From: Candidatus Omnitrophota bacterium
GTDB taxonomy: Bacteria; Omnitrophota; Gorgyraeia; Tantalellales; Tantalellaceae
Assembly: GCA_013204685.1 (NCBI GenBank)
Contig: JABMSC010000235.1
Location: forward strand, 1-10,863
Direction of reading: 5' to 3'
DNA: 10,863 nt
Part shown: positions 1-5,655 of the stretch, piece by piece
How positions within the stretch are numbered: the stretch's first letter is position 1
Layout: each line of letters begins with the position of its first letter
The notes under the pieces: model-generated
What the model saw: the letters and a program-made list of their open reading frames with translations, nothing else
Told to the model about the DNA's origin: nothing
Databases searched by the model: none
Translations under genes and position numbers: made by a program

Positions 1-12
1 ATACACGACAAC

Positions 13-33
13 CGAACCACGAACCACGAACCG
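13..33. repeat. short heptamer tandem repeat
   Basis: Three back-to-back 7-bp units lie here: CGAACCA, CGAACCA and CGAACCG. They are in the non-coding stretch before the first gene. The tract is seen directly, but its full extent is unknown because the window starts just upstream. Short heptanucleotide tandem repeats between genes are common in some bacterial genomes. No function can be assigned. Confidence 0.6.
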
Positions 34-58
34 TGAACTTTAATATTTTGGAGAGTGC

Positions 59-634
59 ATGAGCGATAAAAATGTTTTAAACTTTTTTGCGGAAGCAGGT
101 ATGCTGAAACGCATAAAGCGAAGCGGGTGGTGGGTAGTAGGCATACCGCATGATGAAAGTGTTGCCGAACACAGTTTCAGGTGCGCTGTTATTGGATACG
201 TTCTGGCTAAAATGGAAGGGGCCAATGTCGAACAAGTGCTTAAGATGACGCTCTTCAATGATCTGCACGAGGCCAGAATAACAGATATGCATAAGATGGC
301 CCATAAATACGTTGATGTTCGCGATGCCGAAAAGAAGGCATTTTCCGATCAGATAGAGAAGCTTGAGGAAGGAATAAAGAAAGACCTGGAGTCCATGCGC
401 CAAGAGCATGATGGCCAGAAAACCATCGAAAGTCTGGTTGCGCGTGATGCCGACATACTGGAATGCCTCGTGCAGGCAAAGGAATATGTGGACCTGGGGT
501 TTAAAACAGCAGAGAAATTTTTCAAGAAGGCCCCGGATTGCCTTAAGACAGAAAGCGCTAAGAAGCTCTGGGCCGGCGCCGGTGACTGGGATTCCGGCAC
601 CTGGTGGGAAGAGCTGGGTAAGTTTGAAAGATAG
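59..634 (+). CDS. HD-domain phosphohydrolase-like protein (YfbR/HDDC2 type)
   Basis: This 191-residue protein resembles the YfbR/HDDC2 branch of HD-domain hydrolases, which are 5'-deoxynucleotidases that dephosphorylate deoxynucleoside monophosphates in the cytoplasm. The family pattern is visible as ESVAEHSF with H38, then FNDLHEAR at 66-73, ITDMHK at 74-79 and the distal ARDADILE at 128-135 with D130 and D132. The usual His-Asp doublet reads Asn67-Asp68, so one expected metal ligand is replaced. The ATG follows GGAGAG at 50-55. The stop is 4 nt before the methyltransferase start, so the two are probably co-transcribed. The fold is clear, but activity and substrate are uncertain because of the substitution. 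Confidence 0.82.
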   Translation: MSDKNVLNFFAEAGMLKRIKRSGWWVVGIPHDESVAEHSFRCAVIGYVLAKMEGANVEQVLKMTLFNDLHEARITDMHKMAHKYVDVRDAEKKAFSDQIEKLEEGIKKDLESMRQEHDGQKTIESLVARDADILECLVQAKEYVDLGFKTAEKFFKKAPDCLKTESAKKLWAGAGDWDSGTWWEELGKFER

Positions 635-638
635 AATA

Positions 639-1448
639 ATGCAAAAAGCATCCAGATCACAATTAAAACTAATACGCCAGCTGTTACGCGAAAAAACGAT
701 GCGCGATAAAACGGGTCTTTTTGTAGCGGAGGGCCTGAAAATAGTCAGCGACATTGTTGCAAAATCTTTTGAAATTGATCATCTGATCGCATCGAACGAT
801 TTCCTGAAAAGCAAAAAAGGCGACAGGGTTGTGGCGGCTTTGGAACAGAAAAAAGTTCCGGTGTGCAGCGCGTCAGCAATAGACTTTGAAAAGATCTCCT
901 CCCTCCGAGCTCCCGAAGGCGTTTTAGCTGCTGTCAAAAAGAACGCCTCTCCCGAACCGATCGAAAAAGCGGAAGAGAAGCCCCTTCTTGTTCTTTGCGA
1001 TACGATCCAGGATCCCGGTAACCTGGGAACGATCATCAGGACATCGGTTGCTTTCGGGGCGAGCGGCATTCTACTGGCCGGGGAGACGGCCGATATCTAT
1101 AATCCAAAAGTTGTCAGAGCGTCAGCGGGAGCAATACTTGACATCCCCGTTTACGACTGTCCGGTTTTGGAGCTTGATCGCTTAAAAGAGACGGGATACG
1201 TTCTTATGGCCGGTCAAGCAGTCGGAGGATCGAGAGCAAAGGGCCTTGAAGGCATGAAGGGCCTTAAAACCCCTATTATCATTGCTTTTGGAAGCGAAGG
1301 GCAGGGCATCTCAGAGGTTGTGGCAAAAAAGGCCGATGGATTTTTCTTCATCCCCATGACTGGCGAGGTCGAATCGCTCAATGTAACCGCAGCTGCCGCA
1401 ATAACGATCTACGAACTCACCAGAGGGGCAGATTTTTTTGATCTTTAA
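639..1448 (+). CDS. TrmH/SpoU-family RNA 2'-O-methyltransferase
   Basis: This 269-residue protein is a SPOUT-class enzyme that transfers methyl from S-adenosylmethionine to a ribose 2'-OH in rRNA or tRNA. Residues about 15-100 look like the SpoU substrate-binding domain. The catalytic domain has all three family motifs: motif 1, NLGTIIRTSVAFGA (128-141) with Asn128 and the conserved Arg134; motif 2, IIAFGSEGQGIS (214-225); and motif 3, IPMTGEVESLNVTAAAAI (238-255) with Asn248. The reading frame is open far upstream into the previous gene. I chose the ATG at 639 because it begins the normal family N-terminus (MQKASRSQLK) and sits 4 nt after the preceding stop. Closest relatives would be RlmB- or TsnR-like enzymes, but the exact RNA target cannot be read from the sequence. 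Confidence 0.93.
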   Translation: MQKASRSQLKLIRQLLREKTMRDKTGLFVAEGLKIVSDIVAKSFEIDHLIASNDFLKSKKGDRVVAALEQKKVPVCSASAIDFEKISSLRAPEGVLAAVKKNASPEPIEKAEEKPLLVLCDTIQDPGNLGTIIRTSVAFGASGILLAGETADIYNPKVVRASAGAILDIPVYDCPVLELDRLKETGYVLMAGQAVGGSRAKGLEGMKGLKTPIIIAFGSEGQGISEVVAKKADGFFFIPMTGEVESLNVTAAAAITIYELTRGADFFDL

Positions 1449-1465
1449 AAAACAGAGGTTTACGC

Positions 1466-1786
1466 ATGAAAAATAATCTTACGCTTGTCTACGTAACGGC
1501 AACCAACAAAGACGAAGCTGTAAAAATCGGAGAAGAGGTAGTTTCTATGCGGCTTGCTGCCTGCGCAAATGTGATCGAGAACATGACCGCTATTTACTGG
1601 TGGGAGAACAAGATTGAGACCTCAGATGAAGTTGTACTCATCTTAAAGACAAAAGAATCTCTTCTAAGCGAGCTTGAAGAGACCGTCAAAAAGCTTCACA
1701 GTTATTCGTGTCCATGCATAGTGGCGATACCCCTTCTTTGTGCGAGTGAAGATTATGCCGGGTGGATATTGAAAGAGACGAAATAA
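1466..1786 (+). CDS. cutA: CutA family divalent-ion tolerance protein
   Basis: This 106-residue protein has the normal CutA1 length and order. It starts with the beta strand LTLVYVTA, followed by the LAACANVI motif (30-37), YWWENKIETSDEVVLILKT (44-62), and the H78-x-Y80 segment leading into CIVAIPL (84-90). CutA proteins are small cytoplasmic trimers of ferredoxin-like fold that have been linked to copper and other divalent-metal tolerance. Their molecular role is still poorly defined. The segment that is usually HPYExPEI reads HSYSCPCI here, adding Cys82 and Cys84 near the conserved His. An AGAGG ribosome binding site lies at about 1453-1457. The gene starts 17 nt after the methyltransferase stop, suggesting one transcript for the first three genes. 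Confidence 0.93.
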   Translation: MKNNLTLVYVTATNKDEAVKIGEEVVSMRLAACANVIENMTAIYWWENKIETSDEVVLILKTKESLLSELEETVKKLHSYSCPCIVAIPLLCASEDYAGWILKETK

Positions 1787-1833
1787 AAAGTAACAATCTG
1801 CGCCTGAAAAACTAAAAACCCGATACGATCCTT

Positions 1834-2817
1834 ATGCCCAAGAAATCTCCCCAAATTTCAATCGACTCCAGAAACCGGCTCGTTATCACCAATCTCTTTA
1901 CCGAAACCGTAAAAACGCCCTGGTCATCATACAAAACGATCGTTACCGAGAGCCGGGGGAAGAGGAGACTTGAAAGAATAGTCCTGGACGGACGCTGGTC
2001 CTTAACCCCTGACCATGATCTCAAGTTTCACGTCTTGGGAACAAATTCTCAAGCTTCGGGCAAAACGATCATACTGGGGGGAGATCTTGAGCGCATAGGC
2101 CCGACGAGCCTAGGTTTCCGGGTCAGGCTAAGTGATAACATTTCAGGGCTCAGCTCCAATACTGTCCAGCTTACCGGGAAATGGCGCGCCGATAGTTACA
2201 ACCGGTTGACGTTTAACGTGGCTAAGAGCCGGGGCAGCTACGATATCCTGCGGTTCCGCGCGGCGTGGAAGCTTAACAAGAGCAATGAGATAGTATACAA
2301 ATATGAAAAAACTTTATATGTGACGAAGCGTAAGATAGAGCGGACGCTTATTTTTAAAGGTTACTGGCAGCTCCGGAAAGACCGTATAGTCTACTCTTTT
2401 GAAGGGACGAATGCTTCCTTTTTCGCTTTTCGGGCGGCCCTGCAGTCCCGCAGCCTGCGCGCATCTGACGGAAAAATAAAGTATCAGATCGGCATCGGTT
2501 ATTCGAGCCAAAAGGTCTATAAGCGCACAAGAGAAACCATAACCATCTACGGAAAATGGAAACTCAACAGGGATTTCAGCGTAGGTTTTGAGGCTGAATA
2601 TTCGGGCAGAAAAAAACATGAATTAAAATTTCTTGTAGAAAAACTTATCGGGGAGAGCGGAAAATTCACGGTGTCATTGAAAGGCGTCAAGGGAGAGCTT
2701 CCTGAGTTTGATGTAACCTTCACGAAAGTCTTTACAAGTGACGCGGAGCTTTTTCTTGCACTTAGCAAACGTGCCGAGGAAACCCGCATTGTGGGCGGGG
2801 TAAGGGTTAAGTTTTAA
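1834..2817 (+). CDS. uncharacterised beta-repeat protein with periodic Trp
   Basis: I do not know a function for this 327-residue protein. It is rich in alternating beta-strand patterns and built from a degenerate unit of the form G-x-W-x-L followed by polar residues and a second strand. Units are anchored at W55, W117, W145, W178 and W242, a spacing close to multiples of 31 residues, with weaker units around G84 and 209-220. There is no signal peptide or hydrophobic helix, and the N-terminus (MPKKSPQ) is basic. The C-terminus, GGVRVKF, ends in Phe after alternating hydrophobics, like many outer-membrane barrels. A stop at 1813-1815 limits upstream extension. The ATG at 1834 has no evident Shine-Dalgarno sequence. 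I recall similar proteins only from Omnitrophota-type genomes. The coding call is secure because the frame is long and open and the repeat pattern is coherent. Confidence 0.8.
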   Translation: MPKKSPQISIDSRNRLVITNLFTETVKTPWSSYKTIVTESRGKRRLERIVLDGRWSLTPDHDLKFHVLGTNSQASGKTIILGGDLERIGPTSLGFRVRLSDNISGLSSNTVQLTGKWRADSYNRLTFNVAKSRGSYDILRFRAAWKLNKSNEIVYKYEKTLYVTKRKIERTLIFKGYWQLRKDRIVYSFEGTNASFFAFRAALQSRSLRASDGKIKYQIGIGYSSQKVYKRTRETITIYGKWKLNRDFSVGFEAEYSGRKKHELKFLVEKLIGESGKFTVSLKGVKGELPEFDVTFTKVFTSDAELFLALSKRAEETRIVGGVRVKF

Positions 2818-2839
2818 GAAAGCACAAAGTGGAGGCATT

Positions 2840-3256
2840 ATGAAGTCATATAGAGAAGAACTTCTTTTTACTACACCCGAGAGGCGTGATTATATAAACA
2901 TTACTCCTAAGGTTGATGCGATAGTCAAAAAAAGCGGGGTCACGGAAGGCATGTGCCTGGTTAACGCCATGCACATAACAGCCAGTGTTTACATCAATGA
3001 TGATGAGCCAGGGCTCCTCGAGGACTATGATGATTGGCTAGAGACGCTGGCTCCTCATGAACCGGTTGACCATTACCGGCATAACGGGTATGAGGATAAT
3101 GGTGACGCGCATTTAAAACGTCAGATCATGGGCAGAGAAGTCGTAGTTGCTATCACCAAGGGTAAGCTTGACTTTGGTCCGTGGGAACAGATATTCTACG
3201 GTGAATTTGACGGCCGCCGCCCGAAACGCGTTCTTGTCAAGGTTATCGGGGAATAG
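2840..3256 (+). CDS. YjbQ / UPF0047 family protein
   Basis: This 138-residue protein matches the YjbQ (UPF0047) family over its full length. Visible family motifs are HITASVYINDDEPGL (45-59), the Asp/His cluster from NGYEDNGDAHLKRQIMG (82-98), and FGPWEQIFYGEFDG (112-125), which corresponds to the usual G-T-W-Q-x-I segment. Some members show weak thiamin-phosphate synthase activity in vivo, so the family is sometimes named secondary thiamine-phosphate synthase; the natural role is unsettled. A strong GGAGG at 2831-2835 precedes the ATG. It lies 22 nt after the beta-repeat gene and is followed by a 110-nt gap with a new promoter, so it probably closes the first transcription unit. Confidence 0.94.
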   Translation: MKSYREELLFTTPERRDYINITPKVDAIVKKSGVTEGMCLVNAMHITASVYINDDEPGLLEDYDDWLETLAPHEPVDHYRHNGYEDNGDAHLKRQIMGREVVVAITKGKLDFGPWEQIFYGEFDGRRPKRVLVKVIGE

Positions 3257-3286
3257 ATGGGATAGTTTTCAAATTTTTGCTCTTTA

Positions 3287-3315
3287 CTGGTCATTTCCAG
3301 AACATATGGTATACT
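3287..3315 (+). promoter_or_regulatory. predicted extended -10 promoter for the BON/tat cluster
   Basis: TATACT at 3310-3315 is preceded by TG at 3307-3308, giving an extended -10 element (TGGTATACT). TGGTCA at 3288-3293 is a partial -35 match with a 16-nt spacer. A small inverted repeat, CTGG (3287-3290) and CCAG (3297-3300), overlaps the -35 and could be an operator half-site pair or chance. Expected transcription start is about 3322, leaving a leader of roughly 45 nt. This is inferred from consensus only. Confidence 0.5.
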
Positions 3316-3366
3316 TTTGGATAGAGAAAGGCCCTTCCAAAAAACAACAAAAGTTGCAGGTGTGCC

Positions 3367-3756
3367 ATGAAAAATCCAAAAGAAAGATCAGAAGAAGAAA
3401 TTCGGAAAATTATCCTTGAGCAGCTTGATGACCAGGATATAGAGAGTGACTTTGTTGAGATGGAGATAGCGAAAGGGCCCAAGGTTCTGTTAAAGGGTGA
3501 AGTTTCTTCCAAAAAGGTTCGAGAGATGATCAAGCAGATCATTGTAGACTCTACCGGAATAGAAGATATCGTTGACAGACTCATAGTGCCCGACGATACG
3601 GATGATGACGATGACTTGCGTGATGAGGACGGCGAGTCTATGGGAACCGAAGATGCTTTCCAGTCAATCGAGGACGGAGTGCCATATGTTCCTCCCACAG
3701 ATCATGAATATCGGGAATACCCAGAGAATAAAAAACGTAAGAAAAAGAAAAAATAA
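3367..3756 (+). CDS. small BON-like domain protein with acidic and polylysine tail
   Basis: This 129-residue protein has an N-terminal domain (about 9-74) with the alpha-beta-beta-alpha-beta rhythm of a BON domain: IRKIILEQL, then VEMEIAKGPKVLLKGEV (30-46), then KVREMIKQIIV and GIEDIVDRLIV (64-74). BON domains are thought to bind membranes or lipids and usually occur in secreted proteins, but no signal peptide or membrane segment is present here. Residues 75-90 are a strongly acidic linker with a run of seven aspartates and glutamates around DDTDDDDD. The last nine residues are almost all Lys or Arg. The gene is followed 38 nt later by a small membrane protein and then tatAC. The domain call is by pattern only, and function is unknown. 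Confidence 0.72.
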   Translation: MKNPKERSEEEIRKIILEQLDDQDIESDFVEMEIAKGPKVLLKGEVSSKKVREMIKQIIVDSTGIEDIVDRLIVPDDTDDDDDLRDEDGESMGTEDAFQSIEDGVPYVPPTDHEYREYPENKKRKKKKK

Positions 3757-3794
3757 GCTCCAATGGACTCTTGTTCCAGGGGAGAAAGGCCTGA

Positions 3795-4028
3795 ATGAAT
3801 AAAGATGGCATAGCCTGGTATTTCAGGACATGGGCTATTGTTGCTGCTGTACTGATGATCGGGCCGTTAGGCCTCTTGTTATTGTGGTTCAGGCCTGAAA
3901 CCAGATTGTCTTTAAAGGTGTGGGTGACAATAATTGTTGTTGGGTTGTTTGCTTTGCTTGGTATGGTTTTTGTAAAAGCTGTCCAGCAGATCACGGTCTA
4001 TTACGAAGAGCTGGCTCGAAGCATGTGA
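3795..4028 (+). CDS. small two-helix membrane protein
   Basis: This 77-residue protein has two predicted transmembrane helices, about residues 13-32 (AIVAAVLMIGPLGLLLLWF) and 42-62, joined by a short loop, RPETRLSLK. A short amphipathic tail follows. The GPLGLLLLWFRPE segment resembles small hypothetical membrane proteins I recall next to other genes in Omnitrophota and deltaproteobacterial genomes; no function is known. AAAGG at 3785-3789 gives a plausible ribosome binding site five bases before the ATG. It sits between the BON-like gene and tatA on the same strand, so it may be co-expressed with the Tat genes, but a role in export is not shown. Confidence 0.72.
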   Translation: MNKDGIAWYFRTWAIVAAVLMIGPLGLLLLWFRPETRLSLKVWVTIIVVGLFALLGMVFVKAVQQITVYYEELARSM

Positions 4029-4080
4029 GTTAAAAAACATCTAATCGCATCCTCGCGCTAAGATGAAGGGGGACTAACCA

Positions 4081-4245
4081 ATGTTTGGACTTGGATTGCC
4101 TGAGATATTATTGATACTCGTTGTCGTACTTCTTATTTTTGGAGCTGCAAAACTTCCCGAGATAGGGAGATCTTTAGGAAGGGCCTTGAGTGAATTTAAA
4201 AAAGGCACTCAGGAGCTTACTGAAGATAATAAAACAGCTAAATGA
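4081..4245 (+). CDS. tatA: TatA/E-type twin-arginine translocase subunit
   Basis: This 54-residue protein is a complete, short TatA. It begins MFGLGLPEILLIL, has one transmembrane helix (about 6-20), the conserved FG hinge at F20-G21, then the amphipathic helix KLPEIGRSLGRALSEFKKG (24-42), and a short polar tail. TatA oligomers form the passage for folded proteins across the inner membrane together with TatC. It is shorter than typical TatA or TatB proteins, and no second TatA/B paralogue is in the window, so it may do both jobs (inference). AAGGGGG at 4066-4072 is a strong ribosome binding site. The stop overlaps the tatC start as ATGA, indicating translational coupling. Confidence 0.95.
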   Translation: MFGLGLPEILLILVVVLLIFGAAKLPEIGRSLGRALSEFKKGTQELTEDNKTAK

Positions 4246-4997
4246 GTTCTTTGCATTCTGAAGAGACAAAAAAGATTGACGTTATATCGCATCTTGAAGA
4301 GGTGCGAAGGCGTGTTTTATTTTGTGTGATCGTTCTGGTCCTCGCGACCATAGGAGCGTTCTCATGGGGCGAGGCCATCATGTCTGTCGTCACAGCCCCC
4401 ATACAAAAACAAGTCAGCCAGCTTATCTTTATCGCCCCCACAGAAGCATTCGTGGCCTTCCTCAAAGTCTCAATTCTAGCCGGTTTCATAGCGTCTTTTC
4501 CGTTTATTCTTTATCATGCATGGAGGTTTCTTTCTCCTGCCTTCCAGAAGAGAGAGAGAAGGCGCATTTCGATGTGGCTTCTTTCGTCGCTTTTTCTGTT
4601 TTTTGCGGGAATAGCGTTTGCTTATTTTATTGTCATTCCGGCTGCGCTTGAATTTTTGCTGAATTTCAACAGGGAAGTGGCATCCCCTCAAATAACCCTC
4701 GGGAAATACGTTTCTTTTTTTACGGCACTTATTATTGTCGGCGGAATTGTTTTTGAGATACCTGTTGTCATGGGCCTGCTTACGGATGCGGGCATATTAA
4801 AAACAGCGGTTCTCAGAAAAAAACGGCATTATGCTCTTATTGTTATACTGATGTTTGCCGCAATTATCACGCCGACACAGGACATAGTGAATATGCTTCT
4901 TTTCGCTGTGCCGATGATACTTCTTTACGAGATAGGCATCCTTATATCCCGCATAATCGAATCCAGAAAATCCAAAGATCAGGATCTTGAACAATAG
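4242..4997 (+). CDS. tatC: Sec-independent translocase subunit TatC
   Basis: This 251-residue protein has the full TatC architecture of six transmembrane helices. The cytoplasmic N-terminal signal-recognition motif reads HLEEVRRRV (17-25). Other family landmarks are IAPTEAFVAFLKVS (64-77), FFAGIAFAYFIVIPAALEFL (120-139), FEIPVVMGLL with Glu172 (171-180), and ITPTQDIVNMLLFAVPMIL (209-227) followed by LLYEIGI. TatC is the inner-membrane receptor for twin-arginine signal peptides and recruits TatA. It overlaps tatA by 4 nt. The two following genes encode exported envelope proteins whose signal regions contain paired arginines, though neither has a perfect Tat motif. The end of the gene is followed by a weak hairpin and then a new promoter-like region. 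Confidence 0.97.
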   Translation: MSSLHSEETKKIDVISHLEEVRRRVLFCVIVLVLATIGAFSWGEAIMSVVTAPIQKQVSQLIFIAPTEAFVAFLKVSILAGFIASFPFILYHAWRFLSPAFQKRERRRISMWLLSSLFLFFAGIAFAYFIVIPAALEFLLNFNREVASPQITLGKYVSFFTALIIVGGIVFEIPVVMGLLTDAGILKTAVLRKKRHYALIVILMFAAIITPTQDIVNMLLFAVPMILLYEIGILISRIIESRKSKDQDLEQ

Positions 4998-5002
4998 GGT
5001 GT

Positions 5003-5026
5003 AGGGAAGCGGTATGATGTTTCCCT
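5003..5026 (+). terminator. weak hairpin after tatC, possible terminator
   Basis: AGGGAA at 5003-5008 can pair with TTCCCT at 5021-5026, and the stem extends by a G-T wobble and a C-G pair around an 8-nt loop. It begins six bases after the tatC stop. There is no T-run after it, so it does not have the form of a classic intrinsic terminator; it could also be an mRNA 3'-end stabiliser or chance. Confidence 0.25.
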
Positions 5027-5063
5027 GCAATCCGGAAGAATTTCTGCAGTTAGAAACTTGCTT

Positions 5064-5092
5064 TTGACAATTTAACATGATAGTCTTTAAAG
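5064..5092 (+). promoter_or_regulatory. possible promoter for the RlpA-like gene
   Basis: A perfect -35 hexamer, TTGACA, lies at 5064-5069. At a 17-nt spacing the -10 is the poor TTAAAG (5087-5092), so the promoter may need an activator or may be false. The -35 overlaps the left arm of a 10-bp inverted repeat listed separately. Confidence 0.35.
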
Positions 5093-5125
5093 GAACACAA
5101 AGTTAGATATTTTTTGTTAAATTGT
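5067..5125. repeat. 10-bp perfect inverted repeat upstream of rlpA-like gene
   Basis: ACAATTTAAC at 5067-5076 and GTTAAATTGT at 5116-5125 are exact reverse complements separated by 39 nt. The left arm overlaps the TTGACA hexamer and the right arm ends just before the GGAG ribosome binding site (5128-5131). The pair could be a regulator-binding pair or a stem in the leader. The pairing is observed; the role is inferred. Confidence 0.5.
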
Positions 5126-5138
5126 TTGGAGCAAGTCC

Positions 5139-5555
5139 ATGAGAAGATCTCAATTCATATCCCACGCCAGAATACTTGCAATAACTATACTGATTATTGC
5201 TGTAAGTTCCCTAGCGCCCTCCGGATCAAATTCCGAGGCTTCATTTACCGATCTTGAAGGTATCGCGTCATGGTATGCGGAGTTTTCGCCGGGGATAAAA
5301 GAGACAACTGCTAACATGGAAATTTTCGATCATGACAAAATGACCTGTGCCATGTGGGGCGTCCCATTTGATAGTCTGGTGGAGGTTGTAAATATTGAAA
5401 ATGGCCAAATGGTCACAGTCCGTGTTAACGACAGGGGGCCGGCAAAGCGCCTCTCTAAAAAAGGACGCATCATTGATCTTACAAAAGCGGCATTTGAGGA
5501 GATAGAAGACCTTGACAAGGGGCTTGCAAAAGTAAGGGTTAAAGTGTTGAATTGA
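5139..5555 (+). CDS. RlpA-like double-psi beta-barrel envelope protein
   Basis: This 138-residue protein has an N-terminal signal region (n-region MRRSQFISHAR, hydrophobic core about 11-26) and then an RlpA-like double-psi beta-barrel. The family signatures GIASWYAEFSPG (41-52), VPFDSLVEVVNIENGQ (75-90), VTVRVNDRGPAKRL (92-105) and GRIIDLTKAAFEEI (109-122) are clear. RlpA proteins are periplasmic or outer-membrane lipoproteins, and some are lytic transglycosylases that cleave naked septal glycan strands. Asp98 of NDRGP matches the conserved catalytic Asp. However, the usual TAAH motif reads TCAM, so the catalytic His is Met72. There is no SPOR domain and no lipobox. GGAG at 5128-5131 supports the start. 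It may bind peptidoglycan rather than cleave it. Confidence 0.88.
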   Translation: MRRSQFISHARILAITILIIAVSSLAPSGSNSEASFTDLEGIASWYAEFSPGIKETTANMEIFDHDKMTCAMWGVPFDSLVEVVNIENGQMVTVRVNDRGPAKRLSKKGRIIDLTKAAFEEIEDLDKGLAKVRVKVLN

Positions 5556-5587
5556 TCCATCCGGAACGCTTCTTCAGAAAAAAGTAT

Positions 5588-5615
5588 TTGTTTTTCCCAA
5601 AGGAATCATTATAAT
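5588..5615 (+). promoter_or_regulatory. predicted sigma70-type promoter for the amidase gene
   Basis: A perfect -10 hexamer, TATAAT, lies at 5610-5615. TTGTTT at 5588-5593 is a partial -35 with a 16-nt spacer. Transcription would begin near 5622, giving a short leader before the amidase start codons at 5644 or 5656. This is a consensus match only. Confidence 0.5.
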
Positions 5616-5655
5616 TAGTGATGTATTTCCGTATGTTTAAAATATGGGGTTATTA

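Noticed and set aside
13..33. CRISPR-like repeats
   Set aside because: The units are contiguous 7-mers without spacers; no cas genes are in the window.
408..638. Upstream extension of the methyltransferase frame
   Set aside because: The frame is open but overlaps the HD gene, and the translated extension shows no family similarity. The ATG at 639 fits the family length.
77..754. Long minus-strand reading frame of 225 codons under the HD gene
   Set aside because: It is antisense to a gene with clear family motifs, has no recognisable domain, and crosses into the methyltransferase gene. It is a shadow frame.
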